Notes under the pieces: model-generated | The model's input: only the letters and a program-made list of their open reading frames with translations | The model's database searches: none | Told to the model about the DNA's origin: nothing | Shown here: piece by piece, positions 51,563 to 59,020 of the stretch | Position numbering within the stretch: position 1 is the stretch's first letter | How the letters are laid out: the number at the start of each line of letters is the position of its first letter | Translations under genes and position numbers: made by a program | NCBI RefSeq assembly: GCF_052115025.1 | Contig: NZ_JBFRFW010000021.1 | Coordinates: 58,585 to 122,584, forward strand | DNA from: Bradyrhizobium_A sp052115025 | Lineage (GTDB): Bacteria > Pseudomonadota > Alphaproteobacteria > Rhizobiales > Xanthobacteraceae | DNA length: 64,000 nucleotides | Direction of reading: 5' to 3'

Positions 51563-52015
51563 TCAGGCGCTCGGCGCGCGCCGCATCCAGGGCTGGAATT
51601 TGGCGATGACGTCGTCGGTGAGCGGTGCCGGCTTGCGGGTGTGGCGGTCGACCAGCACGGTGATCGCGACGGCCGAGGCCGCGCAGATGCCGTTGTGGAA
51701 GATCACCTGGTCGTAGGTGACCGAGGTGCGCCCGAGCCGCGACACCGCAAGGCCGAGCTCCACCGTACCCGGCCAGTGCACCTCCGCCTTGAAGTCGATG
51801 GCGAGGTGGGCGAGCACCCAGCTGAGCCCCTCCGGCATCAGGCCGAAAGCAGGCGCCCGGATCAGCGACACCCGGCTGGTCTCGAAATAGACCGCAAAGC
51901 TGGCATTGTTGACATGCTGATTGGGATCCTGGTCGCCGAAGCGCACATTGTCCGTCAAGCGGTAGGGGTAGTCGTCGAGGCGGATCACGGGCTTGGACGA
52001 ACCGGGCTGGCTCAC
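51563..52015 (-). CDS. acyl-CoA thioesterase, hot-dog fold (4HBT/FadM-like)
   Basis: This 150-residue protein has the hot-dog thioesterase pattern: VRFGDQDPNQHVNNASFAVYFE, with the catalytic Asp and the helix after it, then WVLAHLAIDFKAEVHWPGTVEL. It would hydrolyse acyl-CoA thioesters in the cytoplasm; chain length is not evident. ATG at 52015. It is divergent from ferredoxin-NADP reductase (180 bases between starts) and abuts the AraC remnant on its 3' side. Confidence 0.87.
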   Translation of the reverse strand: MSQPGSSKPVIRLDDYPYRLTDNVRFGDQDPNQHVNNASFAVYFETSRVSLIRAPAFGLMPEGLSWVLAHLAIDFKAEVHWPGTVELGLAVSRLGRTSVTYDQVIFHNGICAASAVAITVLVDRHTRKPAPLTDDVIAKFQPWMRRAPSA

Positions 52016-52195
52016 GCGAAGGTCTCCGGAAAATCAGGGCGTCGAACGCCATCTTTCTGGCCGAGACGGCGGCCGCCCGCAAGGGGCCGCCTGCACGCCC
52101 GCCGGCAGCGCTGGACAGGGCGAGCGCTCTCGTCGAAGATGCAGGCAAGGATGTTCTTGCCCGACTGCATTTTCCCCAAGGAAGAAGATTGAGCA

Positions 52196-53224
52196 ATGAG
52201 CGAGCCGATCAAGACTGATGTGCTGATTATTGGTGCCGGGCCCTGCGGCCTGTTTGCGGTGTTCGAACTCGGCCTTCTCGACATGAAGGTGCATCTCGTC
52301 GACATCCTGGACAAGATCGGCGGCCAGTGCGCCGAGCTCTATCCGGAAAAGCCGATCTACGACATTCCCGGGATCCCCATGGTGACGGGGCAGGGGCTGA
52401 CCGACGCCCTGATGGAACAGATCAAGCCGTTCAACCCGACCTTCCACATCAACGAGATGGTCGAGACCATTGAGAAGATCGGTGATCCCTTGTTCCGCGT
52501 CACCACCGATGTGGGCAAGGTGTTCGAGATCAAGGTGGTGGTGATCTCGGCGGGCGGCGGCTCGTTCCAGCCCAAGCGGCCGCCGGTGCCGGGCATCGAG
52601 GCCTATGAGGGCACTTCGGTGTTCTATGCCGTGCGCAAGATGGAGCAGTTCCGCGACAAGAACCTGCTGATCGTCGGCGGGGGCGATTCCGCGCTCGACT
52701 GGACGCTCAACCTGCACCCGATCGCCAAGCACGTCACCCTGCTGCACCGGCGCGACGACTTTCGCGCCGCGCCGCACAGCGTCGAGCAGATGCGCGCGCT
52801 GGTGCGCGAGGGCAGGATGGATCTCAAGCTCGGTCAGATCACCGCGCTCGAAGGCGAGGGCGGCCGGCTCTCCGCCGCGGTGGTCAAGGGCAACGACAAC
52901 AGCACCTTCAAGGTCGCCTGCGACACCATCCTGCCGTTCTTCGGCCTGACCATGAAGCTCGGCCCGGTGGCCAACTGGGGCGTCAAGCTCGAGAACAACC
53001 TCGTGCCCGTCGACACCGAGGCGTTCGAGACCAACGTGCCCGGCATCTTTGCCATCGGCGACATCAACACCTATCCCGGCAAGCTCAAGCTGATCCTGTC
53101 CGGCTTCCACGAGGGCGCGCTGATGGCGCAGAAGGCGCACCGTTACGTCTATCCGGACAAGCGCCTCGTGTTCCAGTACACCACCTCATCGTCGAGCCTG
53201 CAGAAGAAGCTCGGGGTGGGGTGA
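52196..53224 (+). CDS. ferredoxin/flavodoxin-NADP+ reductase, TrxR-like type
   Basis: This 342-residue flavoprotein has FAD-binding GAGPCG at residues 13-18, KIGGQCAELYPEKPIYDIPG, the NADP-binding GGGDSALDW, and IFAIGDINTYPGKLKLILSGFHEGA near the end. It lacks the CxxC redox pair of thioredoxin reductase and carries the C-terminal extension of the dimeric ferredoxin reductases known from Rhodopseudomonas and Bacillus. It transfers electrons between NADPH and ferredoxin; the [2Fe-2S] ferredoxin at 50798 is a possible partner. ATG at 52196. Confidence 0.94.
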   Translation: MSEPIKTDVLIIGAGPCGLFAVFELGLLDMKVHLVDILDKIGGQCAELYPEKPIYDIPGIPMVTGQGLTDALMEQIKPFNPTFHINEMVETIEKIGDPLFRVTTDVGKVFEIKVVVISAGGGSFQPKRPPVPGIEAYEGTSVFYAVRKMEQFRDKNLLIVGGGDSALDWTLNLHPIAKHVTLLHRRDDFRAAPHSVEQMRALVREGRMDLKLGQITALEGEGGRLSAAVVKGNDNSTFKVACDTILPFFGLTMKLGPVANWGVKLENNLVPVDTEAFETNVPGIFAIGDINTYPGKLKLILSGFHEGALMAQKAHRYVYPDKRLVFQYTTSSSSLQKKLGVG

Positions 53225-53270
53225 TCGGCCGAGACGAAAGCGTGATTTGAAGTTTGATCGACGCAATCCG

Positions 53271-54425
53271 TCACCCTGAGGTGGTCCGGCCCTTCACGCC
53301 TGCGGCGTGCCCCGGAATGACAGAGCCTCTTTCAGGGATCGTCATTCCGGGATGGCGCGAAGGGCCAGACTTAGGAATCTCGATCGACGCGTCAACGGCG
53401 GCGCCAGAGACCCCGTCACAGGATCGCACCCGCGGCGCTTGCAGTCGCCGCAGCCCCGCGCGCGGCGGCAGGTTCGCGGGCAGCCGCACATCCCAGACGA
53501 CGCCGAGTCGCGCCAGCGCCACCAGCACCCACCAGCCGGGATCGATCTCGCCGTCTTCGTGCGCCAGCCGCGCCGATCCCGGGAAGGCGTGGTGGTTGTT
53601 GTGCAGGCTCTCGCCCATGGTCAGCAGGCTGACGTAGCTGACATTATAACCTTGGACGCCGGCGCCTTCGATGTGCCAGCTCCGTGGTCCGCGGTTGTGG
53701 GCGAAGTAGCCGACCAGCCAGTGGCCGACCAGCGACAGCGTGACCCGCACGCAAATGCCCCAGATCAGCCACGGCAGGCCGCCGACGGCGACAAACAGCA
53801 GCGCCCACGGCGCCTGCTGCAGCATGAAGGTGCGGTCGAGCAGGCGGTAGAAGCGATCGTCCGCGACGCGCGGTTCGATGTCGAGGCGCGGCGGATGGTC
53901 GAGCCGCAGCTCGCAATGCAACTGCCACCAGCCGTCGCGCCAGATCGGATTGCGGTGGGCGAGGAAGGCATGGCAGGCCGGCTTGCGCTGCGCCCAGTCG
54001 CGGATGTCGTGCTGGCGGATCATGCCGGACGGCCCGGCCATGCCGACTAGCGTCCCGAGATAGACGAACAGGTGCTCCAGCCACTGCGGGCAGGCATAGG
54101 CGCGATGGATCAGCCGGCGATGCATGCCGAGCGAATGTCCCAGGCAGATCGTGACCGCCGTGGTGGCGAGGAACAGCAGCACGGCGCCGGGCGTGACGAA
54201 CAGCGGGCCGCCCATCACGGCGCCGAGCGCCATGGCGGTGATCCATAGCGATTTCACCGGTGACCACACGACGCGGCCGGCGACCGCATCGGTCACGGCG
54301 CGCTCGGTCATGCGCGGCGAGCGTTCCATGGCGATGGCGGCGGCATCGCGGTCGGACGGCGGGCGGAAAGGGGGCGGCATGGCCGGCGTCACAACACTGT
54401 GCGGCGGGTGGGGAGCGGGCATCAT
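53271..54425 (-). CDS. fatty acid desaturase-family membrane protein with a repeat-derived C-terminus
   Basis: This 384-residue protein has four hydrophobic segments and histidine boxes. Box one is GHSLGMH (H97, H102) with H107, and box three HNNHH at 275-279. Where box two (HxxHH) is expected, the sequence reads RQHDIRDWAQRKPACH, so it belongs to a divergent branch and its activity is uncertain. The first 330 residues look native; the last 54 read through an intergenic repeat. ATG pairs at 54425 and 54422 follow GAAGGAG at 54440-54434, 8 bases away, which sets the start. An 18-bp palindrome and an ArsR-type gene lie upstream. Confidence 0.8.
   Translation of the reverse strand: MMPAPHPPHSVVTPAMPPPFRPPSDRDAAAIAMERSPRMTERAVTDAVAGRVVWSPVKSLWITAMALGAVMGGPLFVTPGAVLLFLATTAVTICLGHSLGMHRRLIHRAYACPQWLEHLFVYLGTLVGMAGPSGMIRQHDIRDWAQRKPACHAFLAHRNPIWRDGWWQLHCELRLDHPPRLDIEPRVADDRFYRLLDRTFMLQQAPWALLFVAVGGLPWLIWGICVRVTLSLVGHWLVGYFAHNRGPRSWHIEGAGVQGYNVSYVSLLTMGESLHNNHHAFPGSARLAHEDGEIDPGWWVLVALARLGVVWDVRLPANLPPRAGLRRLQAPRVRSCDGVSGAAVDASIEIPKSGPSRHPGMTIPERGSVIPGHAAGVKGRTTSG
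53281..53400. repeat. intergenic palindromic repeat overlapping the desaturase 3' end
   Basis: An imperfect inverted repeat: GTGCCCCGGAATGAC (53307-53321) pairs with GTCATTCCGGGATGGC (53341-53356), and GGCCCTTC (from about 53288) with GAAGGGCC (53359-53366). The unit ends in GGAATCTCGATCGAC. Sequences of the form GTCATTCCGGG...GGAATCTCGA are, from memory, a common intergenic family in Bradyrhizobium relatives. Here the element supplies the desaturase stop region. Confidence 0.65.
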
Positions 54426-54477
54426 GGCGGCAACTCCTTCGGGCCACAAGATCGCCTTGCATATTTCCAGTTCATTC

Positions 54478-54495
54478 ATTAACTCATGAGTTAAT
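54478..54495. promoter_or_regulatory. 18-bp perfect palindrome, candidate ArsR operator
   Basis: ATTAACTCATGAGTTAAT reads the same on both strands. It sits between the divergent desaturase (start 54425) and ArsR-type gene (start 54552), in a short AT-rich stretch. ArsR-type proteins bind such dyads, so it is the likely operator of the pair. Confidence 0.7.
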
Positions 54496-54551
54496 CAGTA
54501 AATCAATGCGCAGCGGAGAGGCGGTTCGCCGCAGCGGGAGACCGGCCGGGC

Positions 54552-54890
54552 ATGACGGTGGATAAGATCTTCGAGGCGCTGTCGTCGCCCGCGCGGCGGC
54601 GAATCCTGGCGTTCCTGTCCAAGACCGACATGACCGCCGGCGAGATCGCCGAGCGGTTCAGCGCGCTGATGTCGGCGCCGGCGGTCTCAAAGCATCTCTC
54701 GGTGCTGGAGAATGCCGGCCTGATCTGGCGCGAGAAGCGCGGCCAGAACGTGCACTATGGGTTGAAGGAGGATGCGCTGGCCGGCACGCTGGTGCATTTC
54801 CTCGCCGAGGTCTGCCCCCGCTCGCGGCCGTTCACCAGAGACAGTCGCCGCAAGGCGACAGCGAAGTCGCCGCGCGGCGGCGAGGGGTGA
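54552..54890 (+). CDS. ArsR-family winged-helix transcriptional regulator
   Basis: This 112-residue protein is an ArsR/SmtB fold: FEALSSPARRRILAFL, then MTAGEIAERF and SAPAVSKHLSVLENAGLIWREKRGQNVHYGL, which form the helix-turn-helix and wing. The metal-binding cysteines of classical ArsR (CxC in the recognition helix) are absent, so it probably senses something else. The tail is basic and ends RRKATAKSPRGGEG. It is divergent from the desaturase gene with an 18-bp perfect palindrome between them, and likely represses that gene and itself. ATG at 54552. Confidence 0.88.
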   Translation: MTVDKIFEALSSPARRRILAFLSKTDMTAGEIAERFSALMSAPAVSKHLSVLENAGLIWREKRGQNVHYGLKEDALAGTLVHFLAEVCPRSRPFTRDSRRKATAKSPRGGEG

Positions 54891-54914
54891 GACAAGGGAT
54901 GGGGCTTGGCCGCG

Positions 54915-56924
54915 CTACGGCCGCACGGGCGCCAGCGGCAGCTGCTCACGGATGATCGTGCTCGGCTCGGCGCCGCCCAGCCCGAGCACGTTCGTCATCG
55001 CCGGCAGCGCGGCGTCCGCCATCGCCGCATGGCCTTCGGCGGTCGGATGGATCGCGCCGCCATAGACCGCCGACAGCACGCCCCAGGTGGCGTCATGGAT
55101 ATCGGCGGGCAGCGCCGACGACGACACGCCCTGCGGGTAGGTCATCGCCGCGAAATAGCTGTCATTGGCGTCGCGGATCCAGCGGGCGCGCGGCGCGTAG
55201 GCGCGGAATTCGCTGGCGCCGCGGCCGCAGGTCAGCGGCGTCGACGACGCGGCCACGATATCGGAGGTGAAGCTCTCGCCGGTCGCCGAGAAGCACTGCT
55301 TGTCGAACTCCGGATCGCTGCTGCTGCGGGCGCAGAAGCCGTGATCGGCGAAGGCCTGCTGGTGCTGGTCGACGAAGGTCATGCGGTCACTCGACGGATC
55401 GCGGCACAGCACACCGCCGTCGCACAGCGCGAGGTCCTTCAGCCGCGGCAGGAATTCACGCTGCACATACGCCGCCACGCGCTGCAGCCGTCCGGGATCG
55501 GCGTTGAACGAGGGATGGATGTCGAAGCCCGCCGGGCCACCGGGGCAGGGCACGCCGCCCGTCAGCGCCGGATTGCCATACGAGGTATAGACGACGTGGG
55601 CGAGATCGCCGCCGACGAGCGGCTTCAGCGCCTCGCGCAGCCGCGCGAAGCGCTGCGGCAGCTCGCGCTGCAGCGTCGCGCGGGAATCGTCGAGCGAGCC
55701 CAGCACGCCGGTGCGGCGGAACAGGCCGCGCTCGGTGGCGCCGTCGACGATCACGTCGGCGACGAGGCCGGAGAAGTCGATGTCGTTGGCGCCGACCGAC
55801 AGCAGCACGAGATCGAGCTGGCGCGACGGCTGCCGGCGCCTGGCGGCGGCGAGCGCGTCGCGCAGTTGCGACAGCTGCGCCTCCACGGTGCCGGTGCAGG
55901 TCACCGCGTTGCGGGTGAACAGGCATTCGCGGGCGCGCTGTGAGCCGAACAGGCCCTCGGTGATGGTGGCGCCGGTGCAGGCGAGCGGCAGATAGGTCAC
56001 CGCGATGTGCTGATATTGAGAGGCAAGCGCGATCGCCGCCCGCGTCTGGTAGCTGTAGAGCGAGCGGTGGCAGGCCGGGTTGAGCCACTGCGCGCCGAGC
56101 AATTGCCACGTGCGCAGGCCGCTGCCCGAGGTGTCGCCGCCCTCGCAGGCCCGCGCGCCCTTGAAGTTGGCGCGGCCGGGACGGAAATACTGGTTGGCCG
56201 GACCGCCGAGATAGGACTGGAAGCAGAAGCCGTCGTCGGACAGCGCCACCGGCTTGTCCGGATTGCCCTCGCCCGAGGCGATGGAATCGCCGAGCCCGGC
56301 GATGAAGATGTCGCGCACCTCGATCTGGGTGGTGACGCGCTGCGGCGCATCGGCGCTCGACACGTCGACGGTCGCGGTGGTGGGCCGGCCGTAGCGGGCG
56401 CGAAAGTTGATCGGCTCGGCGCAGTCGACGGTGGACTGGCGCGGGCCGTCGCCGTCGTCGAAGGTCCAGGCGCAGGTCGCGCCGACCGGAATGGCGCCGG
56501 CGAGGCGCACGGTCACCGGGTGCTCGGTCGGCGTCAGGTAGCTTTCCTTGACGCCGTCTCGGGTGCAGGGCTCGCTGATCCGGCCGGTCGGATCGATGCA
56601 CAGCCGGCCGACCGTGTTGCGCGCCCAGCCGCGGCCGTCGCTGCGGACGGCCAGCGCGTCCTCCGAGGCGAGGATGCTGCCGGCGCGCAGCGTCTCGGTG
56701 TGGATCAGGAAATCGCGCTCTTCCCGGAACAGGCGGAAGCGGTTGCGCACCTCCCATGAGATCTGCAGCGCGCCGTCCGCGCCCTGGGCGACGGCGGCTT
56801 GCGGCATCACCGCGCCGGCGACGAGCACGGCGCCGAGCACAATGCGGCGCATGGCGGTGTGCAGCGAAGGCGACATCGCAAAGCGGAGCGCTGCGCCGGC
56901 GAGGGGAAGGGGACGGACGGTCAT
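54915..56924 (-). CDS. secreted SGNH/GDSL-type hydrolase
   Basis: This protein of up to 669 residues carries a signal peptide (VLGAVLVAGAVMPQAAVAQG). A beta-rich N-terminal region to about residue 205 is followed by an SGNH hydrolase domain. The nucleophile Ser is in GLGDSIASGEGN, the Gly/Asn blocks in SVGANDIDFSG, and the Asp/His pair in DIHDAT and GAIHPTAEGH. Many Cys occur in the hydrolase domain, consistent with a periplasmic or secreted enzyme. Starts at 56924, 56876 or 56852 are possible; the last gives the most typical signal peptide, but none has a clear ribosome site. Esterase or deacylase activity is likely, substrate unknown. It follows the flippase-like gene by 43 bases. Confidence 0.82.
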   Translation of the reverse strand: MTVRPLPLAGAALRFAMSPSLHTAMRRIVLGAVLVAGAVMPQAAVAQGADGALQISWEVRNRFRLFREERDFLIHTETLRAGSILASEDALAVRSDGRGWARNTVGRLCIDPTGRISEPCTRDGVKESYLTPTEHPVTVRLAGAIPVGATCAWTFDDGDGPRQSTVDCAEPINFRARYGRPTTATVDVSSADAPQRVTTQIEVRDIFIAGLGDSIASGEGNPDKPVALSDDGFCFQSYLGGPANQYFRPGRANFKGARACEGGDTSGSGLRTWQLLGAQWLNPACHRSLYSYQTRAAIALASQYQHIAVTYLPLACTGATITEGLFGSQRARECLFTRNAVTCTGTVEAQLSQLRDALAAARRRQPSRQLDLVLLSVGANDIDFSGLVADVIVDGATERGLFRRTGVLGSLDDSRATLQRELPQRFARLREALKPLVGGDLAHVVYTSYGNPALTGGVPCPGGPAGFDIHPSFNADPGRLQRVAAYVQREFLPRLKDLALCDGGVLCRDPSSDRMTFVDQHQQAFADHGFCARSSSDPEFDKQCFSATGESFTSDIVAASSTPLTCGRGASEFRAYAPRARWIRDANDSYFAAMTYPQGVSSSALPADIHDATWGVLSAVYGGAIHPTAEGHAAMADAALPAMTNVLGLGGAEPSTIIREQLPLAPVRP

Positions 56925-56967
56925 GGCGCTATCAAGGACCGGCTTGAGGCAAAAATGAGGGAGGCTG

Positions 56968-58017
56968 TCACTCGGCCGGGTGGGGCTGCTTCACCCGTTG
57001 CCGCACCGCCATGGCGTTGAGCGTGCCGGTGCGGCGGCGCTCGTTCCACGGCTTCACCACATTGAGCCACAGTTCGCGCACGCCCATGATCGAGATCGAG
57101 ATCGCGAACGGGATCACGAAATACAGCAGGCGGAATACCAGCAGCGAGGCGAGCAGTTGCTCCTTGCCGAACTGCGGCAGCGCCACCAGCATCGCCGCGT
57201 CGAACACCCCGAGGCTGCCCGGGGCATGGCTGGCGAAGCCGATCAGGGTGGCGAGGATGAACACGACGGCGACCGAGACGAAGTCGACATGCGGCACGTC
57301 GGGGGTCAGGATGTACATCGCCAGCGCGCAGAAGCCGAGGTCGATCACCCCGATCAGGATCTGCAGCAGGGTCAGCGGCGCCGACGGCAGCACCACCTTC
57401 CAGCCGTTCTGGCCGAGCTCGCGGCGGCCGTTGGCCAGCCACACCAGGTAGATGACGATGCCGGCAATGCAGCCGAGCGCGATCAGGCGGTTGACGGATG
57501 CGGGCAGCAGGTCGATGGCGCTCGCGGCAGCCGGATGCCAGGCCATGCCGATGCCCAGCACGAACATGTTGCCGAGCCAGAACGTCAGGCCCGACAGGAA
57601 GCAGATTTTCGCGACGTCGATCGCGTTGAGGCCCCAGTCCGAATAGATCCGGAAGCGGATGGCGCCGCCGGTGAATACGGTCGCGCCGATGTTGTGGCCG
57701 ATGGTGTAGCTGGTGAAGCTCGACAGCGCCGCGATGCGGTAGGGCACGTGCTTCTTGCCGATCGTGCGCAGCGCGAACAGGTCGTAGAAAGTCAGCGTGA
57801 AGAAGGCACAGATCACGCACAGCGCCGCCAGCGCGATGCGGCCGGGCGGGATTTCCGTCAGCGCGATCAGAATCACGCTGGTGTCCACGCCCTTGAGGGT
57901 GCGGATGAGCGTCGTGACGGCCAGGACGATGATCAAAACGCTGGCGGCGATGCCCAGCCGTTTCCAACCCGTCCGTCCCGTGAACCCGCGTTTCAGCGCG
58001 GTCAGCAGTCGATGCAT
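56968..58017 (-). CDS. UPF0104/MprF flippase-domain-like membrane protein
   Basis: This 349-residue protein has about eight hydrophobic segments. SSFTSYTIGHNIGATVFTGGAIRFR and FASHAPGSLGVFDAAML are the family landmarks of the MprF N-terminal flippase domain. The synthase domain that adds lysine or alanine to phosphatidylglycerol is absent. It is the second protein of this superfamily in the window, with different motifs from the one at 14894. It heads a probable two-gene unit with the SGNH hydrolase. ATG at 58017. The lipid substrate is unknown. Confidence 0.83.
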   Translation of the reverse strand: MHRLLTALKRGFTGRTGWKRLGIAASVLIIVLAVTTLIRTLKGVDTSVILIALTEIPPGRIALAALCVICAFFTLTFYDLFALRTIGKKHVPYRIAALSSFTSYTIGHNIGATVFTGGAIRFRIYSDWGLNAIDVAKICFLSGLTFWLGNMFVLGIGMAWHPAAASAIDLLPASVNRLIALGCIAGIVIYLVWLANGRRELGQNGWKVVLPSAPLTLLQILIGVIDLGFCALAMYILTPDVPHVDFVSVAVVFILATLIGFASHAPGSLGVFDAAMLVALPQFGKEQLLASLLVFRLLYFVIPFAISISIMGVRELWLNVVKPWNERRRTGTLNAMAVRQRVKQPHPAE

Positions 58018-58531
58018 TCATCCTCCCGGCAGGGAATGATACTGAAAAAAGCCGATTGAGCGAGGCGGCAAGCGGCTGCTGCGGCGATCATAGGGGAAAC
58101 TCGGTTGCGAAAAAACCGGACACGAGCCCTCCTGGTTGCGGCCAGATGCGCCAACGACGAATACGGTAAATCCCGGCGGACCGGGACGGTGGACGGTCAT
58201 AGGGAAGGCGCCATTAGCGCCTCGTTGTCAAGGATATAGGACAATGTTGCGGGTCAACCAGAGTGTCTGGCCGGGGCCTGCCACGCCGCTTGCACCATTG
58301 CGCATCGCAATCCCGACACATTGCCGCCGCGGCCGGTGAGGTGCTGTACATCACGCACGGGTCAGATGCCGCGGCCGGCGCGGGCGATATGGCAAATTCA
58401 TGCCGATTTCGCGGAGGCGGTTCGGCAGGCGGAGGTTGTGGCGCCGCGATCCGCCACGTTCCGGGTGTCCGCAGCGGCGTTCTGACGCACCGCGGCCGCG
58501 GCAGGGCGATCACGCCCGGCCGGGCGCCGGA
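58018..58531. other. intergenic region with short dyads, no gene seen
   Basis: About 514 bases between two minus-strand genes. It contains a small hairpin GGCGC-CATTA-GCGCC (58208-58222) and the dyad TTGTC-N10-GACAA (58225-58244). On the minus strand TTGACA at 58232-58227 could be a -35 element for the flippase gene, but no -10 is correctly spaced. A plus-strand open frame here has no protein-like character. Confidence 0.35.
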
Positions 58532-58966
58532 TCAGATCTGCCGCAACGCAAAATAGGCGCCGCAGAACGCCATCACCGCGCCCTGCACCAGCGCCACCAG
58601 CCCGGCCACGACGCCGGCGACGGTCGGCACGGCACTGGGGGCGGAGGCCGCCTGGCCCGCGGCGGCGAGCAGCAGCACGCCGATCGCAATCAGGAATTGC
58701 CGCATCCGCAGCGGGATCTGGCCGGACGCCGCCCGCCCCATCAGCGAGGCGGTGACGTAGCCGCCGACGAAGGCGGCGAGCGCCACCAGCCACCAGCCGA
58801 CCGCGGCGCTGGCGGGAATGAGGTCCCCGGTGTCGGAGCGCCACAGCGCGCCGAGATCGAGGCCGAAGCGTTCGGCGATCATGTGCACGGCGAGCGCGAT
58901 CAGCACGCCGGACATCATCGCGCCGGCATGGATCAGATGTCTTGGAAACGGGGCAGCCTCGGACAT
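58532..58966 (-). CDS. small integral membrane protein of unknown function
   Basis: I do not recognise a family. The 144-residue product has four hydrophobic segments at roughly residues 16-33, 57-77, 87-105 and 110-135, separated by short loops (for example LMGRAASGQIPLRMRQFL after the second). No catalytic motif is visible. The ATG at 58966 follows from the conserved-looking MSEAAPFPRHLIHAG start; the frame is open to 58981. It lies 54 bases after the stop of no co-directional gene but next to the DUF4139 gene (stop 58966 to 59021 region), on the same strand, so they may be co-transcribed. Confidence 0.65.
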   Translation of the reverse strand: MSEAAPFPRHLIHAGAMMSGVLIALAVHMIAERFGLDLGALWRSDTGDLIPASAAVGWWLVALAAFVGGYVTASLMGRAASGQIPLRMRQFLIAIGVLLLAAAGQAASAPSAVPTVAGVVAGLVALVQGAVMAFCGAYFALRQI

Positions 58967-59020
58967 GCCGCCTCTTAGCATGAAGGGATGGCGGGTGTCC
59001 CGGTTCCGCGCACCGCTGCG

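Noticed and set aside
54478..54495. CtrA-type site in the ArsR/desaturase palindrome (TTAA...TTAA)
   Set aside because: The two TTAA half sites are separated by eight bases, not the required seven, and the element is better explained as a perfect palindromic operator.
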